DNA of 64,000 bases from Spironucleus salmonicida (lineage: Eukaryota > Fornicata > Diplomonadida > Hexamitidae): contig CM035320.1 of the NCBI GenBank assembly GCA_000497125.2, positions 70,001 through 134,000 of the forward strand, read 5' to 3'. Of this stretch, positions 22,986 to 34,857 are shown one piece after another. A model generated the notes under the pieces. The model had not been told where the DNA came from, did no database searches, and saw nothing but the letters and a program-made list of their open reading frames with translations. How positions within the stretch are numbered: the first letter of the stretch is position 1; the number at the start of each line of letters is the position of its first letter. A program made the translations under genes and the position numbers.

Positions 22986-24061
22986 AACTTGATAATTTTG
23001 AATCCTTAAATTGATAAGGTACCATTTAATTTAAAATATTCTTCAGATGGATAAGTAAATATGGAAAATTATTACCAAGAAACATCAAAAACTCAATTCA
23101 TTTTATGTGCTAATACCACTATTACTAAATTTATTATTTACGCGAATTTTAAGAAACTTCTAGAATATTATAATATGTCATAATTCTTTAGAATCTAAAG
23201 TAAATCGAATCTTGAATACGTACGTTACCAATTATATTACCAATTATTGAAAACACTCGATTTTAATAACTAGCAATATTAGGGAATAGATGGTTGTTAT
23301 TTGTTAAAAATGGACGAAACTGGCATTTGCTCGATTGATAAAAAGACATGTAAAGCAGGAAATTTTTGCCCAGCTACTGCAGAAAATAGTGTGAGTTGTA
23401 TGCCTTGCTCTGATAAAATTCCATTTGGTCAAGGATGCTATTGCAAAGATAACACCTTAGAACCATATTGTCAAGAATGCAAAGATGGAAAGTGTGTCAA
23501 GTGTGTAGCTCGAACATTCTTTGTGGGTAATGAGTGCAGGAGGTGTTCACGTGGATGCAGTGAATGTACAAATGGGCGAACCTGTCAAAAATGTTTAGAA
23601 AACAATATCCTCGACACTGTAAAAAATAAGTGCATATTAATTTGCTAAAACGATAAAGAATGTTAGGATATACATGAAGGTTATTGTGATAATGAAACAA
23701 ACCGATGTGTTGCCTGTCCATAAAATTGTAGTCTTTGCTCGTAAAATAATTACTGTTTTTCTTGCGATTCAAATTGGGAAATAACTACTATTTTGGGAAC
23801 TTGCATCCCAAAATGTTTTGTTATTGAGAATGGTTTTTATTGTAAGGACGGATTACCCGCACCCTGTGTATCAGGTCTCACATCAGAGTGTAAGTGTGGC
23901 AATAGTATGAATTGTAGTTCATGTAGTAGGAATCAGAATAACTGCGATAGTTGTTTGCCAAATTGGGAGTTAGATGGCTAAGGTAATTGCACAAACTGTG
24001 CAAAGGGTTATGAAAAAATAGGTCTTTTATGTGTACGGGACGAAAATTATATTAACACTAC
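22886..24061 (+). repeat. 1,176-bp tandem repeat, unit 2
   Basis: Second full copy of the unit starting at 21710. I saw no difference from unit 1. An assembly duplication cannot be excluded from sequence alone. Confidence 0.88.
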
Positions 24062-24161
24062 CGGTGGAGCGATTGCGGGCATCGTTATCGCAGTTTTGGT
24101 CGTAGTTGGTGTTGTTGGTGGCGGTCTTGCCTTCTACTTTATCAAGAAGGCGAAGAAGTGA
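23310..24161 (+). CDS. Cysteine-rich membrane protein, tandem copy B
   Basis: 283 aa, predicted protein identical to copy A (offset exactly 1,176 bp). The same start MDETGIC, the same CXXC units, TM helix and KKAKK tail. Identity extends through the spacer, so the duplication is very recent or kept uniform by gene conversion. Under mutually exclusive expression as known for Giardia VSPs the two copies would be antigenically the same; expression mode here is unknown. Confidence 0.87.
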
Positions 24162-24441
24162 AACTTGATAATTTTGAATCCTTAAATTGATAAGGTACCA
24201 TTTAATTTAAAATATTCTTCAGATGGATAAGTAAATATGGAAAATTATTACCAAGAAACATCAAAAACTCAATTCATTTTATGTGCTAATACCACTATTA
24301 CTAAATTTATTATTTACGTGAATTTTAAGAAACTTCTAGAATATTATAATATGTCATAATTCTTTAGAATCTAAAGTAAATCGAATCTTGAATACGTACG
24401 TTACCAATTATATTACCAATTATTGAAAACACTCGATTTTA
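24062..24441 (+). repeat. Partial third repeat unit
   Basis: The TM cassette end and spacer repeat again downstream of copy B with one change seen (C to T at 24319), until the match ends near 24441. The following CRMP then diverges. Confidence 0.85.
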
Positions 24442-24484
24442 CTAACTGTGCATACCATGAAATATACATGTATGCTATTTTAAA

Positions 24485-25357
24485 ATGGATGAAACTGGCA
24501 TTTGCTCGATTGATAAAAAGACATGTAAAGCAGGAAATTTTTACCCAGCTACTGCAGCAAATAGTGTGAGTTGTATGCCTTGCTCTGATAAAATTCCATT
24601 TGGTCAAGGATGTTATTGCAAAGATAACACCTTAGAGCCATATTGTCAAGAATGCAAAGATGGAAATTGTGTCAAATGTGTAGCTAGAACATTTCTTTTT
24701 GTTGATGAATGCAGGACATGTTCGTATGGATGCAGTGAATGTACAAATGGGCGAACCTGTCAAAAATGTTTAGAAAACAATATCCTCGACACTGTAAAAA
24801 ATAAGTGCATATTAATTTGCTAAAACGATAAAGAATGTTAGGATATACATGAAGGTTATTGTGATAATGAAACAAACCGATGTGTTGCATGTAAAAGAAA
24901 TGGTAACCTTTGTTCGTCAAACAATGAGTGTTTTTCATGTGATACGAATATATTAATAACTACTATTTTAGGAACTTGCACTGCAAAATGTGCCAATATG
25001 GAGAATAATAATTATTGTAAGGATGGAGTTCCCACACCCTGTGTATCAGGTCTCACATCAGAATGTAAGTGTGGTTATAGTGTGAACTGTAGTTTATGTA
25101 CTAGGAATCAGAATAAATGCTATAGTTGTTTACCAAATTGGGAGTTAAATAGCTAAGGTAATTGCACAATCTGTGCAAAGGGTTATTAAAAAATAGGTCT
25201 TTTATGTCTAGGTAACGGAAGTAATTCTTATAATAAAATAGGAGGCGGGACTATTGCTGGCATTGTGATAGCCATTTTCGTAGTAGTTGGAGCAATTAGT
25301 GATGGTCTAGCTTTTTATTTCATTAAGAAGTCTAAAACAAATGGAATGACAGAATGA
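24485..25357 (+). CDS. Cysteine-rich membrane protein, diverged third copy
   Basis: 290 aa. The first 200 residues closely match copies A and B, with scattered changes (for example FYPATA for FCPATA, losing a Cys, and FLFVDECRTCSYG). Later parts diverge, and the membrane helix differs (GTIAGIVIAIFVVVGAISDG) with the tail KKSKTNGMTE. So it shares the ectodomain but not the TM cassette, the reverse of the situation at 20940. Such mosaics point to recombination between family members. No signal peptide. Confidence 0.86.
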
Positions 25358-25838
25358 ATGATATTATATGCGTATCTATTTAGATACAGTATGATAAATA
25401 TGTATTACGTTTAACTCCAGGTTAGTAAACTATTCAACTGAAATCATATATCTAATACTCATAGAAACAAAAACAATGAATTATCAAAGTTTGGACAAAT
25501 TCAGTTTACTCATTCTGAAACTGAGAAATATATTAATAATTATTATATATTATTTGAAGATTTGATATAAAACCTACTATACTGAATATGAATACTGGAT
25601 TAACTGTCCATATATGGAATTCACGTCTCCAATTTATAATTAATACTTAAATATTTAGTGAGTATTTCTCAATATTATAATACCAAACCAAATAACTATG
25701 TTATAGTATATTTTTTAGTTCACAAGCTTTTATATTTTATATTTAGATGTTTAAAAAATAATATACTATTTAAGTAAAATCATAATTTTCTCATTTTAGT
25801 TCCTCTAACTTGAATGCTAGCTATGATTAGTGAAACTT
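25358..25838. other. Intergenic, AT-rich
   Basis: About 480 bp between the last array gene and the opposing CRMP pseudogene. Nothing recognised. Confidence 0.3.
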
Positions 25839-26757
25839 TTACCATTTTAGAGATATCCAGTAAAAATACTTGAAAATTGAATACCAACTCCGCTCCTGTA
25901 ATAAAGCCTTCTTATCTGTTTTTAAGAAATAATAGGGTAATCCGCCTGCTACAACGCCAATTACTAAAACTACACCTATAATTATTCTAGCTATTGCATC
26001 GCCGCCAATCTTATTAGCCGAACCATTGTTTATTTCAGGTTCGCCCACAATAGGAATACACAAAAATCCTATCTAACTATAACCTTCCAGATTTGTAACG
26101 CAAAAATCATCTTCAAAACTTTGTGCACCACCTGGTATGCAGGTTTTGTATTTAAAGTAGTTAGATCATAAGTCTCACAGTTACCTTACCAAAACACTCG
26201 CAATCAAAAATAGTAGCATTGTCACAAGAAGTCGGCATCCAATTTTTGCAATATTACCCATCTTTTAGATTAAGGCATTTATTTTCGCATTTACCATCGA
26301 TGCGGGTTACCTTACTCTAGTTATATTTATAGCAGAAAGTAAATGATTAACAAAGTTAACAATTGTTTTAGCAAGAATAGAATAGTTTTGTTAATAGATA
26401 CCAATATACTGCATATTTATCCTGAGATTCTTTAATACTTTTGCAAGTTCTACAACATTAACCAGATACTTCATCTTGTTAAAAAATTCCATATAGTTTG
26501 AGCATGAATTCGCTATATTAATTTTGTTACATAACTTAAATTCTCTGTAATATAGGAATGATCCCGGAAGATATTGTTAGAAATTCCATAACTGAAAATT
26601 TTACAGTTTATATTTACCTGTGATCTTCACAAAAGCATCCCTATCTTAATATCATCTATTCGGTTCATGAATTACAACTTCCTTCTGTAAGACTTTGCAA
26701 TCCACAGTAGTTACTGGTTAACAGTGCCAAACATGTGCCCCTTTATCCATTCTAAAA
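25839..26757 (-). pseudogene. Decayed CRMP pseudogene
   Basis: Minus-strand remains of a CRMP facing the array. Recognisable pieces in different frames include CCRTCK, RIDGKCENKCLNLKDGQYC, a DCECFG piece and the 3' end with GGDAIARIIIGVVLVIGVVA, a membrane helix like the array ones, then an over-long tail. Frameshifts and TGA codons break it several times, and many Cys codons are lost. It still has an ATG (near 26757) followed by a GAHVWHCQP-type start. It could act as a template for gene conversion, but that is inference. Confidence 0.75.
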
Positions 26758-27191
26758 CTAATTTGATTCTATGATTTACCGATTATTTGTAATTATGAAC
26801 ACTGAAAAACAACTATCAATATTACCATTTACTTTCGAATTTACTTTAGCCAACAATTTGTAAAACTTAGGTATACACAGGTATCACAACATTAATTATC
26901 TATTAAAATCTTTTTCCCACATTTTAACTTCTGTACTATTAATCAATTAATAAACTTATTTTTGGATCACCAACTTACCTCCATTAACTCACACGAATAA
27001 TAACTCATTTTAAACTCTAAATCACACTCAATTTTTACCAAATCAACACAATACGTAATTTTCTCTGCTCAAACCAGCCTTATCAAAAAATATATTATAT
27101 AACCCGCCCTTGCTCTCGCATTTTACTTTGCCACAACCAAACTACATCCAGACTAACGCACCCATCAATATCACTAACCCACTCTTAAAAA
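26758..27191. other. Intergenic
   Basis: About 430 bp. GC content rises towards the right end near the GC-rich gene. No gene recognised. Confidence 0.3.
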
Positions 27192-27866
27192 TCAAATTCC
27201 GTCACTCCCCACGACACGCGCAACCTCCCTGTCAACCCGCTGCGCTAGCAGCATCTGCACCTCCTTCTAGCTCCGCTCCAGTTTCTACCGCAGATTTTCG
27301 TTCTCAGAAACCAATATTCTTACCCTTTCATTCTAAGGCATTTGATGATTTTTCTACAGTGTTTTCCGCTCCTTTTCCATTCCTTTTAGCGCGGTTTTCA
27401 GTCCCAAATTTTCGTTTCTGAGCAGCTGAAGCTCGGCCAAATTGACTGCCAGGAGGTCATTTTTTGCCGTTTTTTCTCGCAGGCTAGCTATCTGATTTTC
27501 GTAAATTTCGCATTTGTCAGTGATTTCGAGCGAAAAGTCTCGTTTTTAGACGCTGTTTTCGGCCGCTTTTAGCGCACTTTCGAGGCTTAAAATTCGGCTG
27601 AAAAGCTGCCGATTTAGGACGTGCAAATCGGACGAATTGAGAGCCTCAAAGTGCTGGATTTGGGCAGATAGAAGCGCGATTTTTCGACTTTGCTGAGCGA
27701 TTTGTAGGGCCTATTCGGTCGTTTTTTGCTTCAAGATGGCGAGCGAACTTGGCGTTTCTATTGCAGTTTTTTGCGTCTTCAGGAGCTAATTGGCAGTTAA
27801 TGTCTCGTGTAGGAGTTTCCGCTGCTCGTGAAAGACTTGCATAGAGGGGCCGCCGAAATCTTGCAT
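27192..27866 (-). CDS. GC-rich coiled-coil protein, 224 aa
   Basis: Starts MQDFGGPSMQVFHEQRK. Nearly the whole length is coiled coil (LAELQLLRNENLGLKTALKG, ENENLRQKLERSQKEVQ). The gene is close to half GC, against about 28 percent in its flanks, and uses C/G-ending codons throughout, so it stands out compositionally. No homology recognised beyond generic coiled coil. Divergent from the Gln-rich gene at 27930 with 63 bp between the starts. A plus-strand frame at 27110-27421 is its shadow. Confidence 0.75.
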
Positions 27867-27929
27867 TTTATAAGTAGTAATTATATATAATAACAATAAT
27901 ATTAATATTTTTTAATTCCGTTCCACTTA

Positions 27930-28313
27930 ATGCAGTATCCTCAAATGACTCCTGAGCAGTATGCTGAATACCAGAAGACCTACTAGGACCAGTATTAGTA
28001 ATATATCAAGCAATTGTAACCTTAATGCGAGATTGTCCAGGAAGAATGCAAGTGTGTTTAGAATAAGTGTTCTAGTGATTCTATAAAGGGTTAGTCTCTT
28101 AAAATGTTAGAAGAAATGTTAAAATAATAATATGCTTCTATTTCTGCATCACCTTTTAGCTCCACGGGGTCAGTACAGGGTTAATAGGTTGTAGCTGGTA
28201 AAGAAATACCTAAAGAATATCAACCTCGTCAATAAAATACAACTAGGCCTAATAATAGCAAAAAACAACAATAATAATCTTCTAGAACCGTTGATATTCA
28301 TATCGTAGAATGA
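27930..28313 (+). CDS. Small Gln-rich protein
   Basis: 127 aa. Starts MQYPQMTPEQYAEYQK; Gln, Tyr and Ser dominate, mostly with TAA/TAG codons. A Cys cluster (CEIVQEECKCVQNKC, about residues 36-50) could be redox-active or metal-binding. The C-terminus is disordered (RPNNSKKQQQQSSRTVDIH). It sits 65 bp upstream of DRC1 on the same strand. Function unknown. Confidence 0.65.
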
Positions 28314-28378
28314 TTTTTAATTGATAAATCTTTATTTAAATATAATATAATATTATCATTATTTTAACTTCCGCCAAA

Positions 28379-30403
28379 ATGTCAGATCAACCAGCATTCA
28401 ACTCTGAACGTGCATAGCGCATGGAAGATCGTAGAAAACGTCTGCAAACACTTTTAACTGAAATTTAAGCAAATGCTAATAACCCTGTTACGGATAATAC
28501 CACAGAAAATACAATTCAAATTCAATAAGCAGTCGCGCCTTCTGATATTTAAGTCACTAAGTCACTAACACATATCATGACATAAAAGTAATAGTATGCA
28601 TCCCATTTATCTGAATTATCTAAAAAATAATTCTCTGAGGCGGCATAAATCTTTAGTAATGATGATACTGCACGTAATACACGCAGAAAAACTTTAGAAG
28701 ACGAAAAAGCTAATTCATAATAACAAGATAATGCATTTTAAATGAGATTTGCATCCCTTTTAGATAAAGATGTACAGAGTATGGCTGCTGGTATAGTTGA
28801 ATTACGTCAAATTACCATAAAATCTCTAACTGATAGAGATGTTGTAATAAAAGCTTTTGAAGATTATTTAAATTAGGTAGATGATGACTTTTTAAGGCTG
28901 ATTAGGGAGAACACTTTAGAAGTAGATGATGTTATTGGGTATAGCAGAAAGGTTATTAAACAGTTATAAGCAGATTGCACACAATAAATTTAGCAGGTAG
29001 AGACTGCGTTTGATGCTGAGAGAGGTGAATTTATAAAAAGTGCTGAAAAAGAATTGGATGATTTGAGAGAATCAGTTTGGACAACTGAAAACACTGCTAT
29101 GGAAGGCAGAATTACAATGGCTGAATAATACCATTCAGATATAAATTAATAGATTCTAAAAGATTATGATGAATATACATCATTGAAACGCCGTTTAGAA
29201 TCTGAAGGAGTGGCATTGCGTCATTAATTGGAAGAAATGCGTTCAGTATATCACTTAAATACTGATAAATTAGAATATAATTATAAGTTATTAGCTTCTA
29301 GAGATATTGAATGTCAGAACCTTATAGTACAACAAAAGAAGAAAATCTCAAAACTGCAAGATCAGCTCACTCAGCTAATCTCAAAATATCAGCAAATAGA
29401 TGAACAGTTACGATCTGAAAATCTTGAACTTTCTACTTCTTATCGTAGGTTAGCTAATATTTTCTGTGAGCTGTAAATAAAATTCAAACTTTTTGAAGCA
29501 TAGGATACAAAAAAATTTAGAGAATTATGGACATATCACGAACATAAAATAGCCAATCATTTAAAAGATCTCTTACTTGCCGAATAGGTTATTAACGAGT
29601 CAGTTGTCTGCTCAGCACCAAAACGTGAAATCGATGAACAGTCAATGCTGCAACAAATACACTCTATGCTTAAACGCCTTTAAGCCTCAGCAGGTGTGGT
29701 AGAGGATGCAGGAAAGATTGAGATTGACCAAAATTAATAGAACCTAGTTGATATAACGCGTTCCATTAATCCAATTGCTGCATGCACTGTAGGTCAAGCC
29801 AATGCAACGCGTTTGCTTATTGAATTAGCTAGAAAAGTTAGTTTTATGGCATCTGAGGACCTTCTAAAAACGCTTAACCCGGGAGAAAAGCTTACAGAGT
29901 AAATGCGTACAGATGCATTACTTGCTACGTTGGGTATCAGAAATGCTTCAGAATTAGATCTACTGTTCTAACATGCAACTTAAGGTGGCTCATGCTAAAA
30001 GCTAAAGGAAAGAGGTGAAATTGTTTAAGCGCTCATTGAATTCGCATCTGAACTTGAAAAAAGGCGTGACTTAGGAGGAAACTAAACTGCAAAACCTGAG
30101 AATAAACGAGGTGGTATATGGGACCGTAAAGCCGTGGCGCAATTTTGGAAGGAAATAGGTCAAATTGTCTCACCCGAAAAAGCTACAGCCTGGAAGCTTT
30201 TGGAGGAGACTTTAAAGAGGTATTAAGAAGTTTTATTAGCTAGAGTGGATTTGGTAGAAAGGAATGATTTGTTAGCAGCCTAAAATGAGGAATTAAGAGG
30301 GCTACTGCAACAATACGTGGACGGTGAGAGAAGAGGTCTATAGGTAACAGGACAGAGCCAATATGAAAACCAAGACCAAATAGGCCAAATGGGGCGGATG
30401 TGA
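28379..30403 (+). CDS. DRC1: Dynein regulatory complex subunit 1 (DRC1/CCDC164-like)
   Basis: 674 aa of mostly coiled coil. The conserved DRC1 centre is recognisable: YNYKLLASRDIECQNL, QKKKISKLQDQLTQLISKY and the following YRRLANIF segment (about residues 300-365). The C-terminal region (ATAWKLLEETLKRYQEVL, ELRGLLQQYV) matches the conserved DRC1 tail. DRC1 scaffolds the nexin link between outer doublets of the axoneme and is needed for controlled beating. It fits a multi-flagellated cell. Convergent with the gene at 30421 (17 bp between stops). Confidence 0.88.
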
Positions 30404-30420
30404 GCATTTAATGGTTTTTT

Positions 30421-31338
30421 TCACTCACATAGATAAATGTACTCTCCATATAGTCCCATAAATAAACTCAAAACACAACTAAATTCTTAATTAACTAGAA
30501 CTTTATTCAAATACATCCCTACTTCATTATTATCATTATATATTGATTTGGATATATTAAAATCTAATCCTTTCCCTGCGCCAATAACGCCTCCGATTGC
30601 CTCATAATTACGATTTCGTGAAACCTCGAAATTACACTTTCGTGCAGCAATGAGACAATCACTACATATACCAGAAACACCACCTAAAGCAACTTTACTA
30701 GCAAGATCACTTCTTACCGCCCAAGAGTTTAATCTTAAAATCGTCGGATCAAGATACGTGAAGTTGTAATCTCGAAGGGTAAAATTGGCTTCAAAAGCAA
30801 GCGCTGCTACACCACCAACTATTAGTCCAGAAGCATTAATAGTAGTGAGTTGAAATGTACTATTAACCACGTTCGCACTACCTGTTAAATTTGATACTAA
30901 ACCTGAAATGAGGTTCTAGTGACTCATATTTGCAGAAAAGTTTAACGTTGCATTAGTAAGAATAAAGTTCCGGGATCCTTATAGTAATGTTAGAGATGTA
31001 TGCTTAAAGCTTTAAATAGTTATGGTAAAGCTAACATGCACGTTTGAAATATGTGCAGTTTCAGCAGAAGAGTGTAAAAAAGAGATCTACAGTTAGTTAC
31101 ATGGAAATGAATTTATCTGATTAAGGGTAATTTCTATGACGATATTTGCGATGTTATTCACCGCTTTGAAAATACTTACTTAGTGATAGTTATCATCAGA
31201 AAACATAATATCTTAGTAGATTATGGTATCAGTTATGTCTGGATTTAGATAATGTAAATAGAAGATATAGTCATTAAAGGTATACTACTCAGTTATAAAT
31301 TACTGATTAAGAAGAATTAACATTATGTGTGATAACAT
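30421..31338 (-). CDS. Secreted or surface repeat-like protein, uncharacterised
   Basis: 305 aa from the upstream ATG (MLSHIMLILLNQ); a second ATG is five codons in (31323). The N-terminus is weakly hydrophobic. The body is rich in Asn, Ser, Thr, Ile and Val with many NXT/S sites (NATLNFSANMS, NFTLRDYNFTYL) and alternating hydrophobic residues, which suggests a beta-helix or adhesin-like fold. Gly-rich turns (LIVGGVAALAF, LGGVSGICS, GGVIGAGKG) recur at roughly regular intervals. I see no membrane helix or catalytic motif. It shares a 42-bp divergent promoter region with the TPR gene. Confidence 0.65.
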
Positions 31339-31380
31339 AATTATATATAGAAATATTTATACATAGTAAAAATTTATCAA

Positions 31381-32832
31381 ATGATTCCAAAAGAATTAGC
31401 TGATTAATACTATACATAAGCCTAAAATCACTATCGGTTAGGTGATAATGAAAAGGCTATAAAGTAGGTGACATAAGCTATAGAGCTTTTCCCATCTCAA
31501 AGTTACTTTATTTTTAGATCAAAATGTCATACTACTGCTGCACATGTAAAATAATCTCTAGAAGATGCATATCACGCTATTAAACTAAATAAATTATAAG
31601 CTGAAGCATATTATGTATGTGCCGAGGCTAATTTTTATGCTGGTGAGTTTGAACTAGCGTTGGTTGAATTTTATACAGCAGTTGCTATGCGAAACCATGA
31701 TAAGCGGGATCAAAAAGGCCTTAGTAAAAGTATAGAAGGAATTAAAAACGCGTTTAATATTTCTGAACAAAAAGTCAATAAGTATATTGATTTCTTGGAT
31801 AAAGGTATAATAGTTGAAGAATCTCTCGGTAGCAAAAATACTTGTGAATTTAAATTTGCTTAATATGCTTCTCATGATATTAATCCATTAGACTAATTTT
31901 ATGAGGCTGAGCTTATTACAGCTACTGAATATGCTCCCATTGATTAACATTTGAGCGAAAGTGAAGATCCAGAAGATATTATTTAAAACTATTGTCATGT
32001 AACAGATGATAGATTATTTCTATAAGACATTAATATGACAATTATTAAAAATGCTGTAGATAATGGAGTTAACTATATTCAAAATCGAGAAATTTTTTGG
32101 AAAAATTAATCTAAAACTACCATCAAAAAAATATAATAAAAAGAAAAGAAGATTAAATCTAAAATAGATACTGGCAAACCATCTTCTCCATCTAAAGAGA
32201 TAATTTTGTAACATTAAGAAAGATAAAACTAAATAAAAACCAACGTGAATAGAAAAATTTAAAAAATTCCAGCAACCTCTGCATTATAAGCGGTTATATA
32301 GAATAAAGTGTTAATTATGTTATCAAAAGTTAAATACTATGAAAATTTAAAGGATTATGAGAAAGCTGAGATTATCCTAACAAGTATATTATTATTATCT
32401 TAAAATAATAATTATTTGTATAAATTATGTAAGTTGTAATATAAATAAAACAAAAACTCAGAAAGTTTAACTAATCTCAATAAACTAATTTAAAACCTTA
32501 TATGTGCAGAATTTATTGATAAAAATAAAGCTTATTTACTGATAGATAGTTTATGTATTAAAAGTTAAATAATGCAGCAATACAATCAATTTCAAGAGTC
32601 ATAATAAGATTTAAAAGAGGCAGAACGAATTGCATTAACTTTTAAAGATACTACTGCTATTAAATACATAAATATGCAATATAAATTATTAAATAAAGCT
32701 ATTTCTACTTAGTAGAAAACTTAATATAGGGAATCTATAAATGTCACTCAACTAAACTCTACTTAGTAGTAAATTTCTGATGAATTACCTTTGAACTTAA
32801 GTGATATTGAAAATAGTGAGAATACTTGTTGA
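31381..32832 (+). CDS. ODAD4: TPR protein, TTC25/ODAD4-like outer dynein arm docking factor
   Basis: 483 aa. N-terminal TPR repeats over about residues 1-125 (YYTQAQNHYRLGDNEKAIKQ, AEANFYAGEFELALVEFYTA) followed by GLSKSIEGIKNAF, an order very close to TTC25, whose third TPR is followed by a similar helix. The middle is basic and low in complexity. The C-terminal helical repeats (YENLKDYEKAEIILTSILL) could be further TPRs. TTC25 docks outer dynein arms on doublet microtubules. The neighbour DRC1 supports an axonemal setting. Ends 7 bp before the convergent coiled-coil gene. Confidence 0.75.
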
Positions 32833-32839
32833 TATTTTA

Positions 32840-33715
32840 TCAATACTCATCGCTGCTAGACTGTATTTAATAAACTTTTTCGAATTTGATAATATCTTCT
32901 TTTACTGAATTGATAATTTCAACTTAACTTGTATTTTTTCTTATATTAAGCTTACTCCCATAGCTAGTTTAACTTTTAAGATTTGCCATAGTAGCATGAT
33001 ATTTGCTATTTTGTAGTTGACTGCTTCCTACTAAAAATTAACCTATAAATGATGTAATTGACTCCGGTATTAAAAATTTTGTCGGAAAATTAACTCTTAT
33101 TTTAGTAATTTATGATTTAAGAGTTTTTATTTCTTTAACTAGAGATCTGATTTCATATACATTATACTTTAAATTATTTAGTTAGGATTTTGAGTAGATT
33201 ATACGATTTTTTAGTTCTACTATTTCTTGTTGTTAAGTTTTGATTTGTTCTTAAAAACAATTTATCGTCTATGTATACTATTGTTCAAATTATTATTTAA
33301 GGTTTTTATATTGATTTTATAACTAATTTTCATAAGTATCAATCTTCTAAGTCATTTCATCTAATTATTTTTATTGTTCTTAGATTATAAGATCCTTTGA
33401 TAATGATTCTTGTTTTTCTATTTTTATTATAGAGGTGAGGAGATCGTTTTTCTATTTTTATGATATTGTAATATCAAAATTACGTTCTTCTTATGGTGGT
33501 AAATTATATTTTCTAACTATCATTCTGCCTTTTCTGATAGTTTATAATGGATATTTCGATGAACTATCTCTTTATTAATCGCTAATAGAATTAGATATTT
33601 ATGTTTTATCTTTTATTATTGATGATACCATATTTATACCTGATTTATAAAACATCTAATTACGGTAAATTTCATCTTTATAAGATTAAATGAACGAATC
33701 AAAGTTATCATCCAT
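32840..33715 (-). CDS. Coiled-coil protein, 291 aa
   Basis: Starts MDDNFDSFIQSYKDEIYRNQ. The centre (about residues 95-190) is coiled coil (QKIDTYENQLQNQYKNLKQQ). Gln codons are nearly all TAA/TAG, so no long ORF shows with the standard code. No signal peptide or membrane segment. The C-terminus is polar (QIQSSSDEY). Cytoskeletal role possible from context (DRC1, TTC25 nearby) but not shown. Tail to tail with the TPR gene. Confidence 0.68.
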
Positions 33716-33859
33716 TTATATTATTGATAATTTTTTTACATCACTGCATTTATATATAAATAATTATGTCTAAATCTAGTTTGATATCTAAGTTTTAATA
33801 TTATTAATATTTATTCTATTTATTTTATTCTCTTATATATTTGGTAATAACTTTAAAAA

Positions 33860-34774
33860 ATGAGACCGTAATTATCCTTACGTGAAGAATAATTAACTAA
33901 ATTAAGTTTTAACGATTTCAACCAATTTATGGATAAATAGAAATAATAAATAATAAACTCATAGAATAATATTCGACTAAAAAGAACGAAATCTGCAAAT
34001 TACGATGTGTAAATCTACCCAGTGACATCTATAAAAACACACCTAACTGAACATTATTTAAGTGATTAAACCACGATAAATACATATTAAAGTAAGGCTA
34101 AATATGCTCTTAGCCGTTACAAAATGCTAAAAGATAGTTCTGATCAAAATTCAAAATCAGTCGAATTTTTAACTAAGCAAAATGACTAACTGAAACTTGA
34201 AATATAAAACCTGAATTCTTAAAATCAACGTTTATCTTAGTAAAGTTAATTACGTTTTGAAAAAATCCTGATTCAGTCAGATGAAATAGCCCTTTTAAAA
34301 TTTGAAAAAGCACACCAAGACGACATTAGTAATTCAATTTCAGATGCTAAGTTGGCGACTGTTACAGTTGATCTGCATAATGAGTAGAAAAAAAATATTT
34401 TCCTTTCTGCAAAAGTTTAAAATTTGGAGTTCTCACTATAAAATATTTCTACATTAAAGTTTGAAATTTGTGATATTAGAAATGGTTTGTAAGAACTAAA
34501 ATAAAATATTAATGGAAACGATAAAAAACTAGTTAACAACATTAGTTTTTGTGGTATGACAGTTAATAATATGAGCGAATAATTACTACATTAAAAAAGT
34601 GTTATTCATATGTTTAATGCAAAAGAAGAAAATATTAAATCTCAAGGGAGGAATATTAGCAAGTTATAAGTTAGCAATAGTGCAAACTTTGCATCCTTAC
34701 TTAATTGCAGCTAACGATCAGATACAAGCTTTGAAATTGATTGCTTATTAGATTCCGCAAGATTTATAGATTGA
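33860..34774 (+). CDS. Coiled-coil protein, 304 aa
   Basis: Starts MRPQLSLREEQLTKLSFNDF after a long A-run. Residues about 105-235 are coiled coil (LTKQNDQLKLEIQNLNSQNQ, ISTLKFEICDIRNGLQEL). The N-terminal 100 residues are basic and Ser/Thr-rich. No recognised domain. Divergent from the gene at 32840-33715 with 144 bp between the starts, so the two coiled-coil genes may be co-regulated. Confidence 0.7.
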
Positions 34775-34857
34775 TGTAAACTAGTTTTAATAGCACCGGA
34801 TGAATATGAAATTAAATATTATATGATATATTATATGATATACGATTCAAATATAAA

